NCBI GenBank assembly: GCA_020532545.1
Contig: JAJBAW010000023.1
Location: forward strand, 1 to 40,661
From: Candidatus Cloacimonadota bacterium
GTDB lineage: Bacteria > Cloacimonadota > Cloacimonadia > Cloacimonadales > Cloacimonadaceae
Direction: 5' to 3'
Length of the DNA stretch: 40,661 bases
In this document: positions 14,362 to 23,984 of the stretch, one piece after another
How positions within the stretch are numbered: position 1 is the stretch's first letter
Layout: each line of letters begins with the position of its first letter
The notes under the pieces: model-generated
The model's database searches: none
What the model saw: only the letters and a program-made list of their open reading frames with translations
Told to the model about the DNA's origin: nothing
Program-made: the position numbers and the translations under genes

Positions 14362-16536
14362 ATGCGCACACGTTATCTTACCCTTATTGTTCTCTTTGGC
14401 GCTGTAGCACTTTTATGGAGCGTTTACCTTTTTAGTATCCAGGTTCTGGATCCCTTCAGTTTTGCCCACTTACGCCGGGTGCGCTACACTCCACGCAAAG
14501 AGATACTTATCCCACGCAGAGGAGGCATCTATGATGCCAATGGCAATCTTTTGGTCAGCAGCATCACGCACTATCAGATCGATATCGACCGGAATGCAGT
14601 AAATACCTGGGCGGGTAGAAAGTCGATCTCTCAAGCTGAAGCTTTTGATAAAATTGCCACTGTCATTTCAAAGAATTCCTCGCTAGAAAAACCAAACGTT
14701 TTAAAACGCCTGAATATAGGCAAAAAAGATACTTCCATCCAGATCTCGAACAAAATCTCTGAAGCAGAACTGGATAAGATCCTTACGGAGTTCGGCAAGC
14801 AGAAGCTCCCGGGCCTCATCCAAAACTTTTCCTCGATGCGCCGCATCTATTCCAAAGGTATACTGGCGGCAAGATTGATGGGCTTTGTGAGCGAAGAATC
14901 CAATGGCTACGATCCCATGACCGATAGCAAGTCTTTGTACAAGCTCTCCGGAATCTGCGGACTCGAAGCCACGTATGACAAGGTACTTTCCGGAGAATAC
15001 GGCTGGCGGGAAATTGTGCTGGATGCGAATAATAACCCCATGCCCTATCCGGACTTGCACGAAAAGCGGCCCAAAAACGGAGCAAATCTCCATCTTACGA
15101 TCAATGCACAAATCCAGGAGATTGTGGAAAACGCTTTGTACGAAGGGGTGGAAAAATACGGAGCTCTGCATGGCGGAGCTGTGGTAATGGATCCCAAGAC
15201 CGGAAGGATACTGGCTTTGGCCGGTGTCTCTAACGAAGATCTAAACGACGATCCCAATAAAGTACGGACAAAATCCAATATCCCGGCCAGCTTCATGTTT
15301 GAGCCGGGCAGCACCTTGAAACCTATGAGTGTGCTCCCTGCGCTGGAGCATAAACTGGTGAAGCCCACAGAACGCATAGAATGCGGACGCTATCAAGTGG
15401 GGCGTCGAGTGATCTCTGATACGCACAATTATGGCCCGCTCACCACTCGTTCGATCATCGCCAAATCCAGCAACGTGGGCGTAGCTAAAATCGCCGAACG
15501 CACTGGCAAGGTGAAGCTTTATGAAGCCTACATCGCCATGGGATTTGGTCAAAAAAGCGCACTCAATCTCTTTGGTGAATCCAGCGGAATCTTTGCCAAG
15601 CTGGAAAATTGGGATGGCTACTCCCTGCATTCACTTTCCTTTGGCCAATCCATCTCGGTCACAGCCATACAAATGGCCGCTGCCTACAGTGCCATCGCCA
15701 ATGGTGGCAAGATGATGAAGGCCCATATCGTGGACAGCTACCGCGACGATCAAGGTAACATTTTGGAGTCCTTTGAACCCTCTGTACTCCGGCAGATATC
15801 ATCCAAGGCAGCCTGCGACACCATGCTTTCCTATATACAGGACGTGGTGGATGATGGCACGGCTACTCATATCAAGATGGATTACATCAGCGTTGGCGGC
15901 AAAACTGGTACTGCCCAGAAAAACATTGAGGGCAGCCGCGGCTATGCCGGCAACAAATACAATGCCGTCTTTGCCGGGCTTTTCCCCGTGGAAGACCCAC
16001 GCATGGTGATAGTGGTCTTCTATGATGAACCGCAGCACTATTACCGCTTTGGCTCCATGAGTGCAGCCCCCACCTTCAAAAAGATCGTGAGCAACATACT
16101 TTTTATGCCGGATTGTGACATCTTACCATACAATGAAAGACTGCTGCAGACCTCCCTGAAAATGCCAGACCTGCGCGGCATGAGTATTCAAAACGCGGAA
16201 CACAACCTGAACCAATACGGATTCTTATATAAGGTAGAGGGTCCGGATAGCGCCTCTGTGGTCATCGATCAATTCCCCAAGGCAGGAGTCACGGTGGACA
16301 AGAATCATCCCATCACTCTGAAGATCGGGCGCGGCAAAACTCGGGATCTTAAGATAGTGAACGCCGGAACCATGCCAAACCTGGTGGGGCTCACCCTGCG
16401 TAAAGCTTTGAAGGCTGCCTCTGAAGAGGGGGTGGAAGTCAGGATAATCGGCTCTGGCATAGTGCGCAAACAATCGCTTTTGGTAGGGTCTAGAATTAGC
16501 AGTGGAAGCGTCTGCATTTTGGAGGCATCCTTATGA
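14362..16536 (+). CDS. ftsI: FtsI/PBP2-type transpeptidase with two PASTA domains
   Basis: A 724-residue class B penicillin-binding protein. An N-terminal membrane anchor (about 5-25) is followed by the dimerisation domain starting R-Y-T-P-R-K-E-I-L-I-P-R-R-G-G-I-Y-D. The transpeptidase domain carries S317-T-L-K320, S369-S-N371 and K514-T-G. Two C-terminal PASTA repeats follow: M-P-D-L-R-G-M (about 595-655) and M-P-N-L-V-G-L (about 670-724). It cross-links septal peptidoglycan together with FtsW. PASTA repeats are commoner in Gram-positive division PBPs (SpoVD, PBP2x) than in proteobacterial FtsI. The gene lies 4 bp after ftsL with no clear ribosome site, and its stop overlaps murE-murF. Confidence 0.95.
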   Translation: MRTRYLTLIVLFGAVALLWSVYLFSIQVLDPFSFAHLRRVRYTPRKEILIPRRGGIYDANGNLLVSSITHYQIDIDRNAVNTWAGRKSISQAEAFDKIATVISKNSSLEKPNVLKRLNIGKKDTSIQISNKISEAELDKILTEFGKQKLPGLIQNFSSMRRIYSKGILAARLMGFVSEESNGYDPMTDSKSLYKLSGICGLEATYDKVLSGEYGWREIVLDANNNPMPYPDLHEKRPKNGANLHLTINAQIQEIVENALYEGVEKYGALHGGAVVMDPKTGRILALAGVSNEDLNDDPNKVRTKSNIPASFMFEPGSTLKPMSVLPALEHKLVKPTERIECGRYQVGRRVISDTHNYGPLTTRSIIAKSSNVGVAKIAERTGKVKLYEAYIAMGFGQKSALNLFGESSGIFAKLENWDGYSLHSLSFGQSISVTAIQMAAAYSAIANGGKMMKAHIVDSYRDDQGNILESFEPSVLRQISSKAACDTMLSYIQDVVDDGTATHIKMDYISVGGKTGTAQKNIEGSRGYAGNKYNAVFAGLFPVEDPRMVIVVFYDEPQHYYRFGSMSAAPTFKKIVSNILFMPDCDILPYNERLLQTSLKMPDLRGMSIQNAEHNLNQYGFLYKVEGPDSASVVIDQFPKAGVTVDKNHPITLKIGRGKTRDLKIVNAGTMPNLVGLTLRKALKAASEEGVEVRIIGSGIVRKQSLLVGSRISSGSVCILEASL

Positions 16537-19337
16537 TCTCTCAGCTTTTAGAACTTTATCGTCAGCATAATATTTTGATTCAACACAGCATCACAGACAG
16601 CTCTGCCCCACTGCCGAAACCCAAAACGGATAACAGGGATTTGCAGGCCGGAGAAGTCTTTATCGCCATCAAAGGTGGCAGTTTTGATGCCCATGATTTT
16701 ATCCCGGAAGCATGCAGCCTTGGAGCCGCATTCTGCATTGGCGAAACCGGCAAGGTAGATATCACCGTGAGCGATAGCCGTAAAGCCGCGGCTTTGTATG
16801 CCAAGCTCTACTACGATGATCCCAGCCATCACATGACTCTTTATGGCATTACCGGCACCAATGGCAAGACCACTACCTCGCTGATGCTCTTTCAGATGCT
16901 GCTGCACCAAGGCTATCAAGCTGCCTGGATCGGCACCTCAGGATACAAGATCATGAGCGATGAATTTCCCACCCAGCACACGACGCCGGATATCTTGCAG
17001 CTCAATCAGATTTTCTATCAAATGAAGCAAGAAGGCGTAACCCATGTGGTGATGGAAGTCTCCTCCCATGCGCTGGCCCTGGACAGAGTCTATGGAGTGG
17101 AATACGATTATAGCCTCTTCACCAATCTCAGCCGCGACCACCTGGATTTTCATCGGGATATGGATGAGTATTATGAAGCCAAGTACCTCCTCTTTGAGCG
17201 GGCTGCATTGGCTGCAACTACTTGCATTATCAATAGCGATGACAGCCATGGTCAGATGATCCTGGCGCGCCTGGCCGGCAGTGAAAGCCGGGTGATCAGT
17301 GTGGGTCACGCTCCCTCAAACACTTTGACAATCCGGAATCAGCAGACAGATCTGCAGGGCTCCAGCTTTGAACTTTATCAAAAGGATAGTGATACCACTA
17401 TCAAAATAGATAGTCCCTTGATAGGTGACTTTAATATCGACAATCTAGCACTGGCCTGTGCCACGATCTTGCAGGGTACTACTACTTTGCAGGAACTTCC
17501 GGCTTTATGCCAGAAGATCAAAGCCGTGCATGGCAGAATTGAGCCCGTACCTAATAAGCTGGGCCTGGGTATATATATCGATTATGCCCACACTCCGGAT
17601 GCCATCACAAACCTGCTGAAAAGCGTGCATAAGCTTGCTCACAAAAGGGTGATCACGATCATCGGAGCCGGGGGAAACCGGGACAAAGGCAAGAGGCCCC
17701 TGATGCTCAAAGCAGCGCTGAGCCTCAGTGATGTCGTCATCATTACCGATGATAACCCCCGCAATGAAAACCCCGATAGAATCATCTATGAGATCGTCAA
17801 AGAGACAGACTACGCTCTGCCCTGGTGGATTATCCGGGATCGGGCCGAAGCGATTCGCAGTGCGATCAGACTGGCGGGTCCCCAGGATATCGTACTCATC
17901 TGTGGCAAAGGGCATGAGACCTATCAGGAGATACAGGGAAAACGTCACGATTTTGATGACTATCAAGTCGCCCTGCAATGTTCCAGGCAGAAACCTGCGA
18001 GCAAGTCTGAAGACGAACTGATCCTGGCTCTGGATCCTTTACTTATTAGAATTTTGAATAAGGAAGAGCCGCTGGGTGAAGATTATACTGCACCCCAAAG
18101 CTACTACCATATCTCTACAGACAGCAGGAGCATTAAGCCCGCTTCGGTATTTTTTGCCCTGAAAGGCGAGAACTTTGACGGAAACCGCTTTGTGCCGGAG
18201 ATCCTGGCAGATTCCAGCAATCTGGCGGTGAGTGAGGATGCTTGTCTGAAACACAGCAAACTGATTCAGACTGAGCTGGCCGAACTTTTGATGGCCAAAA
18301 TACTACAGAAGTATTTGCAGCTCTTTGCTATATATAAGATCGCCCTTACAGGTTCCACCGGTAAAACCTGCACAAAGGAATTGCTGGCTCAGGTTCTGCA
18401 AAGTGCGGCCCCTGTGCTCAAGACCCAGGATAACGAAAACAACATCATCGGGCTCTGCAAGACCATCCTGCGCGTAGTCCCAGAACATAAATACGGAGTC
18501 TTTGAGATCGGCACCAATCATTTTGGCGAAATCGCGGTCTTATCCGATACCATCATGCCGGATGCCGGGATTATCCTGAATATCGGCCCCTCACATCTGG
18601 AATATTTTGGCGATGAAGAGGGTGTCCTAAAAGAAAAATCCGATCTCTTCCACCGCGCCTTGGAGTTACGGATATACCCCGCCGATGATCTACGTTTTGA
18701 GCTATACAAAGACAAAGGCAGCAGCGTGGGCTTTACGCCTGCGGCAGATTATCAAATTCAAAACATCGTCCGGATGCAAGATTCCCAGGTATTCACCCTG
18801 GCAGAGAGCCAGTGGCAGATTCCCTATCAGGCTCCCCATTATGTGCTCAATACATCCTTCGTGATCGCCACCACTCTGCAATTGGGACTCAGCCCCGAGC
18901 AGATCCAAAACGCCTTGAGCCTGCCTATTAACATGAATTTACGCATGCAAATCGAAAACCACGCTGGCCGGCACCTCATCCTGGATTGCTACAATGCCAA
19001 TCCTGTCTCCATGCAATCTGCTCTGGAGTTTTGGCGGGACTACCTGCCCCAGCTCCCTCATATCGCAATCTTGGGAGATATGCTAGAACTAGGTGCAAGC
19101 TCCGAAATGTATCATCAAATGATCGGCACCATCGCACAAGAAAGCGGGGAGCATACGATTTATACGGTGGGAAATCATGCGCGCTTCTATCAACATGAAA
19201 GCAAAAACCATTATGCCGATGTCACTGAATTCCTGGCCAAATTCCCGGAGCTTCCTCAGGAGGCTGTAATCCTGGTCAAAGGCTCACACGGTATCCATTT
19301 GGAGAAGACTCTACCGCAATTACGAGGAGAAAACTAA
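16533..19337 (+). CDS. murE-murF: MurE-MurF fusion ligase
   Basis: A 934-residue protein with two complete Mur ligases in one frame. Residues 1 to about 475 are MurE: ATP loop G-T-N-G-K-T-T-T (about 108-115), E-V-S-S-H-A-L, N-L-S-R-D-H-L-D-F-H, and D-N-P-R near 407, the signature for meso-diaminopimelate. Residues from about 490 on are MurF: D-S-R-S-I-K-P, ATP loop G-S-T-G-K-T-C-T-K-E near 606, E-I-G-T-N-H-F-G-E-I and D-C-Y-N-A-N-P-V-S-M. The product adds m-DAP and then D-Ala-D-Ala to UDP-MurNAc-dipeptide. GGAGG lies 7 nt before the ATG, and there is no stop or frameshift between halves. The canonical N-N-E-I-G of MurF reads N-N-I-I-G here. Confidence 0.95.
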   Translation: MISQLLELYRQHNILIQHSITDSSAPLPKPKTDNRDLQAGEVFIAIKGGSFDAHDFIPEACSLGAAFCIGETGKVDITVSDSRKAAALYAKLYYDDPSHHMTLYGITGTNGKTTTSLMLFQMLLHQGYQAAWIGTSGYKIMSDEFPTQHTTPDILQLNQIFYQMKQEGVTHVVMEVSSHALALDRVYGVEYDYSLFTNLSRDHLDFHRDMDEYYEAKYLLFERAALAATTCIINSDDSHGQMILARLAGSESRVISVGHAPSNTLTIRNQQTDLQGSSFELYQKDSDTTIKIDSPLIGDFNIDNLALACATILQGTTTLQELPALCQKIKAVHGRIEPVPNKLGLGIYIDYAHTPDAITNLLKSVHKLAHKRVITIIGAGGNRDKGKRPLMLKAALSLSDVVIITDDNPRNENPDRIIYEIVKETDYALPWWIIRDRAEAIRSAIRLAGPQDIVLICGKGHETYQEIQGKRHDFDDYQVALQCSRQKPASKSEDELILALDPLLIRILNKEEPLGEDYTAPQSYYHISTDSRSIKPASVFFALKGENFDGNRFVPEILADSSNLAVSEDACLKHSKLIQTELAELLMAKILQKYLQLFAIYKIALTGSTGKTCTKELLAQVLQSAAPVLKTQDNENNIIGLCKTILRVVPEHKYGVFEIGTNHFGEIAVLSDTIMPDAGIILNIGPSHLEYFGDEEGVLKEKSDLFHRALELRIYPADDLRFELYKDKGSSVGFTPAADYQIQNIVRMQDSQVFTLAESQWQIPYQAPHYVLNTSFVIATTLQLGLSPEQIQNALSLPINMNLRMQIENHAGRHLILDCYNANPVSMQSALEFWRDYLPQLPHIAILGDMLELGASSEMYHQMIGTIAQESGEHTIYTVGNHARFYQHESKNHYADVTEFLAKFPELPQEAVILVKGSHGIHLEKTLPQLRGEN

Positions 19338-20440
19338 TGCTATACCATCTGCTTTATCCTTTGTCCGATTACTCCATAATTTTCAACGTCTTCCGTTATG
19401 TAACTTTCCGCTCGATCGGAGCTTTTATCACGGCACTGCTTTTCACACTGGTGTTTGGACCCTATTTTATCCGTATGCTAAAGCGCAAAGCTGCAGTGGA
19501 AAGCATCGATGAAAACATGCCGGAAAAGCATCGCATCAAAGCAGGCACTCCCACCATGGGCGGGATCATCATCCTGGTGGCGATGCTGGTGGCCTCACTC
19601 TTTTGGAATATTCTGACCAATTACGCCATTTTGATGATGTATCTCAGCACACTGTGGCTGGGCATTTTGGGGTTCCTGGACGATTATCTGAAAAACTTTG
19701 TCAAATCAAAAAAAGGCCTGATCCCCCGTTACAAACTCTGGGGACAGATCTCAATCGCCGTGATTCTCACTCTGGCAATATATTACAGTTCTTCTCCTGT
19801 GGATCATATCACAGCTCTGCAGATCCCCTTTTTCAAGGGTATGTATCTGGAGCTGGGACTGCTCTTTATCCCCTTTGTGATCTTTATGATCATCGGCAGT
19901 TCAAATGCAGTGAATCTCACCGATGGCTTGGACGGTCTGGCTGCCGGCACGCTGGCGTTTTCTGCTTTAGGCCTGGGCATCATGAGCTATCTCAAGGGAA
20001 ACTACATTGCTGCAGATTATCTAAATCTGGAATTCATCCAGAACGCAGGAGAGCTCACTGTCTTTATCTCTGGCATGATGGGCGCCTTGATCGGCTTTTT
20101 GTGGTACAATAGCTATCCTGCCCAGATCTTTATGGGAGATACGGGATCGCTGGCCCTGGGCGGCATCCTGGCTGTGATCTCGGTGCTGCTCAAAGAGCAG
20201 ATCTTCCTGGTAATCATCGGCCTTATCTTTGTGATCGAAACCGGTAGCGTGATTATGCAACGCTCCTGGTTCAAATATACAAAACGGAAATACGGTGCCG
20301 GACGCAGAGTCTTTCTTTGTGCACCAATCCATCACCATTATGAGCTGAAAGGCATCCATGAGACCAAGATTGTGACCCGCTTTTACATCGTGGCCATCTT
20401 GCTCGTTGCGGTCGGCCTCAGCACGATAAAACTACGCTAA
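19337..20440 (+). CDS. mraY: Phospho-N-acetylmuramoyl-pentapeptide transferase
   Basis: A 367-residue, ten-helix membrane enzyme. Diagnostic parts are T-P-T-M-G-G-I, the catalytic L-D-D-Y-L-K, N-A-V-N-L-T-D-G-L-D-G-L-A, M-G-D-T-G-S-L-A-L-G-G, and P-I-H-H-H-Y-E-L-K-G. It transfers phospho-MurNAc-pentapeptide to undecaprenyl phosphate to make lipid I. Its ATG shares one base with the murE-murF stop (TAATG) and has GAGGAG upstream. It directly follows the ligase that makes its substrate. Confidence 0.97.
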   Translation: MLYHLLYPLSDYSIIFNVFRYVTFRSIGAFITALLFTLVFGPYFIRMLKRKAAVESIDENMPEKHRIKAGTPTMGGIIILVAMLVASLFWNILTNYAILMMYLSTLWLGILGFLDDYLKNFVKSKKGLIPRYKLWGQISIAVILTLAIYYSSSPVDHITALQIPFFKGMYLELGLLFIPFVIFMIIGSSNAVNLTDGLDGLAAGTLAFSALGLGIMSYLKGNYIAADYLNLEFIQNAGELTVFISGMMGALIGFLWYNSYPAQIFMGDTGSLALGGILAVISVLLKEQIFLVIIGLIFVIETGSVIMQRSWFKYTKRKYGAGRRVFLCAPIHHHYELKGIHETKIVTRFYIVAILLVAVGLSTIKLR

Positions 20441-20455
20441 CAAAAGGAATGTTTG

Positions 20456-21796
20456 ATGTTTGATTCTTCTTTAAAATACGGAATTTTAGGACTTGCCCGC
20501 AGCGGGATAGCAGCGGCTTACAAGATCAAAGAATTGGGAGCAGAGGCCTTCCTGAGTGAGATGCAAGAGGCGCATCAGATTCCATCTGCCCAGGAATTGA
20601 TCCAGGATTTTGCCTGTGAATTTGGCGGACATACCGATAAGCTTTTGGACTGTGATGTCTGGATCGTGAGTCCCGGCATTCCCCTCACTGTGCCTATCAT
20701 TCAAAAAGGCAAAGCCCGGGGCATCAGGATGATTTCTGAGATAGAATTTGGTTATCAGATCAAAGCAGAAGATAGCCAGATCATCGCGGTAACCGGCTCC
20801 AATGGCAAGAGCACCACAGCCAGCCTGATCTACCACATGCTCACAAAACTGGGCAAGAACTGCATTCTGGCCGGCAATATCGGTGACGCATTTTGTTCAT
20901 TCCCCATTCACAAGCCCGGAATCGAATACATCGTACTGGAGATCAGCAGCTTCCAGCTCGATCTGATCGAAAGCTTTGCCCCGCATGTGGCAATCCTCCT
21001 GAATCTTACCCCGGATCATCTGAATCGCTATCCTGATTTTGCCACATATTATGCCAGCAAAATGGGCATCTTTCGCTATCAGAGCTCACAAAACTATGCC
21101 ATACTGTATCAAGATTCTGCTGAGATCACCAAAAGGGACAAGTCTATCGAAGCACAGAAGCTGTATTTCAGCGACTTTGACCAGAACTCTGCAGCCTATA
21201 TAGATGACATATTCATCCACGTGGGTGGCGAAAAGCTCTCAGTATATGATCTCAAGATCAAAGGTCACCACAATCAACTAAACGCCATGGCCGCGCTTCT
21301 CAGCATTCAAGCTCTGGGCCTGAGTATGAGTCAGAGCATGAAGGCAGCTACGAGCTTCAAAGCTCTCCCCCATCGCCTGGAATACGTGGACAGCATCAAT
21401 GGCGTGTCCTTTTACAACGACTCCAAAGCCACGAATTGCGATTCCACCAAAAGCGCACTGGAGTCCTTTGAACGCCCCATCCATATCATTTTGGGCGGTT
21501 CGGACAAAGGTGAGGACTTTTCTCTTTTGACTGAAAGCCTGCAGAAGCACGCGATTAAAGCTTATATCACCGGGGATACCCAGGACCTGATGCGTCAAGC
21601 CTGGCTGGGAAAATTGCCTCTGGAATTTGCCGATGATCTGGATAGCACTGTGCGCAGAGCCTTTGCGGAAGCCGCCATGGGAGACAACATCGTGCTCAGT
21701 CCCGCCTGTGCCAGCTTCGATCACTTCAGTAATTTTGAACACCGGGGAGAAATCTTCAAGGCCATTGTGCGGGAGATCAAGCGTGAAAAAGAATAG
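20456..21796 (+). CDS. murD: UDP-N-acetylmuramoylalanine-D-glutamate ligase
   Basis: A 446-residue enzyme with the three Mur ligase domains. It begins with Y-G-I-L-G-L-A-R-S-G-I-A-A, then the ATP loop A-V-T-G-S-N-G-K-S-T-T (about 118-128), L-E-I-S-S-F-Q-L-D, L-N-L-T-P-D-H-L-N-R-Y, and in the last domain Y-N-D-S-K-A-T-N and S-P-A-C-A-S-F-D. It adds D-Glu to UDP-MurNAc-L-Ala. The ATG at 20456 has AAAAGGAA 6 nt upstream. A TTG at 20453 is in frame but unneeded. The end overlaps ftsW by 14 bp. Confidence 0.96.
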   Translation: MFDSSLKYGILGLARSGIAAAYKIKELGAEAFLSEMQEAHQIPSAQELIQDFACEFGGHTDKLLDCDVWIVSPGIPLTVPIIQKGKARGIRMISEIEFGYQIKAEDSQIIAVTGSNGKSTTASLIYHMLTKLGKNCILAGNIGDAFCSFPIHKPGIEYIVLEISSFQLDLIESFAPHVAILLNLTPDHLNRYPDFATYYASKMGIFRYQSSQNYAILYQDSAEITKRDKSIEAQKLYFSDFDQNSAAYIDDIFIHVGGEKLSVYDLKIKGHHNQLNAMAALLSIQALGLSMSQSMKAATSFKALPHRLEYVDSINGVSFYNDSKATNCDSTKSALESFERPIHIILGGSDKGEDFSLLTESLQKHAIKAYITGDTQDLMRQAWLGKLPLEFADDLDSTVRRAFAEAAMGDNIVLSPACASFDHFSNFEHRGEIFKAIVREIKREKE

Positions 21797-22925
21797 GTTC
21801 GGCACCTATGTAGTGGATTTTGACCGCTGGGTTCTATTCAGCTATATAGGTCTGTGCCTGATCGGGCTAGTCGTGATGGTGGATATCACCTCAGTGCAAA
21901 GCTCAATGGGATATTTCTACAAGCAATTGATCTTCAACATTTTTGCGGCCATCATCGCTGTGCTCATTCTCTATGGCGTCAAGTTTGAAAAGCTGCGTTT
22001 CACGAATACCTGGCTGGTCTATGTCGCCATTTTTATGCTCATTTTTGTGCTCGTCCGAGGCTCCACCATCAAAGGAGCCACACGTACGATCAATATGGGG
22101 CCCCTGCACTTTCAACCCTCCTTTTTTGCGCGCATCGCCCTGGTCTTCTTCTATGCATCCGTGCTAGACAAGAAGAGCGAATTGCTCAGGCAGACGAAAA
22201 ACATCCTGCGTTTCCCGGAAAACTTCCCCGAATTGACCCTTTTGACCCTCGTTGTTTTTGGCCTGATCCTGGTCGAAAAACATCTTTCCACCATCATCAT
22301 CGCCGGAATGACTCTGATGGGCATGCTGTTCTATGCCGGAATCCGCAAGAGGATCCTGATCATCATAGTGGCCATTGGCATGCTTGGCGGTGCCCTGGTC
22401 ATCACCAAAGGCGATAGTTTCCGTATGCAGCGTATGCGCTCGTTCAAAAAATACTCTTTATTCTTTCCGGAGCGTGATCTTTCACAATCCGGCGATAGCG
22501 ATTATCAAGTGCGGGAAAGCCTTACTGCCCTCACTAGCGGAGGAATCCTGGGAACAGGCATATCCCGGGGCCGGGCAAAGCATTATTACCTTCCTGAAGC
22601 CCGTACGGATTACGTTTATACCATCATCGGAGAGGAAACCGGCTACATCGGAGCCATGGTGGTTTTCTTATTACATTGCACCCTCTTTTTTGCCAGTATG
22701 CGGGTAGCAGAAAGGCAAGATAGCCTGTATCTGAAACTGCTGGCCGCTGGCATGGCCATGAATATCTTTTGTAACGTCCTGGTCAATACCGGAGTAGCCA
22801 TGAGCATTTTGCCTCCCACTGGCAATACATTGCCTTTTATCAGCTATGGGGGCAGCGCTCTTTTGATGGACAGCATCGCAGTAGGAGTGATCCTGAATAT
22901 ATCTGCTAAGAGGAGAGAAATATGA
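21783..22925 (+). CDS. ftsW: FtsW septal peptidoglycan polymerase
   Basis: A 380-residue SEDS-family membrane protein. A long frame opens much earlier, but its first 52 codons lie inside murD and do not look like FtsW. The GTG at 21783, with GGGAG 7 nt upstream, gives V-K-K-N-R-F-G-T-Y-V-V-D-F-D and then the first membrane helix. Family marks include R-G-R-A-K-H-Y-Y-L-P-E-A-R-T-D-Y-V-Y-T-I-I-G-E-E and L-P-F-I-S-Y-G-G-S-A-L. It polymerises lipid II with the PASTA FtsI. The stop overlaps murG (ATGA). Confidence 0.95.
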   Translation: MKKNRFGTYVVDFDRWVLFSYIGLCLIGLVVMVDITSVQSSMGYFYKQLIFNIFAAIIAVLILYGVKFEKLRFTNTWLVYVAIFMLIFVLVRGSTIKGATRTINMGPLHFQPSFFARIALVFFYASVLDKKSELLRQTKNILRFPENFPELTLLTLVVFGLILVEKHLSTIIIAGMTLMGMLFYAGIRKRILIIIVAIGMLGGALVITKGDSFRMQRMRSFKKYSLFFPERDLSQSGDSDYQVRESLTALTSGGILGTGISRGRAKHYYLPEARTDYVYTIIGEETGYIGAMVVFLLHCTLFFASMRVAERQDSLYLKLLAAGMAMNIFCNVLVNTGVAMSILPPTGNTLPFISYGGSALLMDSIAVGVILNISAKRREI

Positions 22926-23983
22926 GATTTGCCTTTGGTGCCGGCGGAACTGGCGGACACATCATCCCAGCTTTGGCTATGGCTGATGAACTCAGCTTGC
23001 AAGGCCATGAATGTATCTTTATCGGAAACAAAAACAGCATGGAAGAGCGTCTTGCTCTCGTGCACAAATACAGATTTCTGACTATCCGGGTGCAAAAGTT
23101 GTATCGCAATCTCAGCCTCAGCAATCTGCTCTTTCCTTATTATCTGGCCAGCAGCATACTGGAATCCCGCAAACATCTGAGTTCGAACAAGATCGATGGA
23201 GTCTTCACCACCGGTGGTTTTGTGGCAGGACCTGTGGCCTTGGCCGCCATCAGCCTGAAGATCCCTTGTTTTCTGCATGAAAGCAATTCCTATCCCGGAC
23301 TCACCACCCGCCATCTGGCTAGATACCTCAGCCGCCTGTATATCTCTTTTGAAGATACCCGCAAGTATTTGAAAAAAGCGGAACTCAGGAATTTTGGCAT
23401 CCCTATTCTCAAACACGTTGAATCTTATGCCTTTGATCTATCTGAAATTGCCTTCAAAAAGGGGAAAAAGACCCTGCTCATCACCGGTGGTTCACAAGGT
23501 TCTTTGGCCATAAACAACGTGATTGCCAGCGCGATTACGGTACTCTTGGAGGATGGTTGGCAGATATTGTGGCAGACGGGGCGCAGTTCTTTCGCGGAGT
23601 TTTACCCTCAGAACAAGAGTCGGGAAGGCCTTTATATCTTTGATTTTCACCCTCGCCTGGCTTCCATGATGCGGATCAGTGATCTGGCCATCACGCGCGC
23701 CGGAGCCATGACCATCGCCGAGCTCGAAGACGCCCGGCTTCCCGCCATCTTGATTCCTCTGCCTACCGCAGCAGATAATCATCAGTATTACAACGCCCTG
23801 GCTCAAAAGAAAAAAGGCGTGGCGGAATTGCTCGTGCAGAGCGAAATGGGCGCACAAACCCTCTTGGCTTTGATCAAGAGCCTGAGCCTCCCAAACATGA
23901 AAGAAAAGCTTGACACATTGCCGGAAAATACGGCTGTGCTAGATATTACGAAAGACATTCTAAACTTTTACAAGGAGAAATGA
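22922..23983 (+). CDS. murG: Lipid II synthase (GlcNAc transferase)
   Basis: A 353-residue GT28 enzyme. G-A-G-G-T-G-G-H-I-I-P-A (about 6-17) is the glycine-rich lipid/sugar loop. T-G-G-F-V-A-G-P-V, H-E-S-N-S-Y-P-G, T-G-G-S-Q-G-S-L-A-I-N and T-R-A-G-A-M-T-I-A-E-L are also present. It adds GlcNAc to lipid I at the inner face of the membrane. It overlaps ftsW, and one base separates it from murC. Confidence 0.97.
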   Translation: MRFAFGAGGTGGHIIPALAMADELSLQGHECIFIGNKNSMEERLALVHKYRFLTIRVQKLYRNLSLSNLLFPYYLASSILESRKHLSSNKIDGVFTTGGFVAGPVALAAISLKIPCFLHESNSYPGLTTRHLARYLSRLYISFEDTRKYLKKAELRNFGIPILKHVESYAFDLSEIAFKKGKKTLLITGGSQGSLAINNVIASAITVLLEDGWQILWQTGRSSFAEFYPQNKSREGLYIFDFHPRLASMMRISDLAITRAGAMTIAELEDARLPAILIPLPTAADNHQYYNALAQKKKGVAELLVQSEMGAQTLLALIKSLSLPNMKEKLDTLPENTAVLDITKDILNFYKEK

Positions 23984-23984
23984 T

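Noticed and set aside
21627-21782. An upstream extension of ftsW into murD
   Set aside because: The 52 extra residues are an out-of-frame reading of the conserved murD end. The GTG at 21783 has a proper ribosome site.
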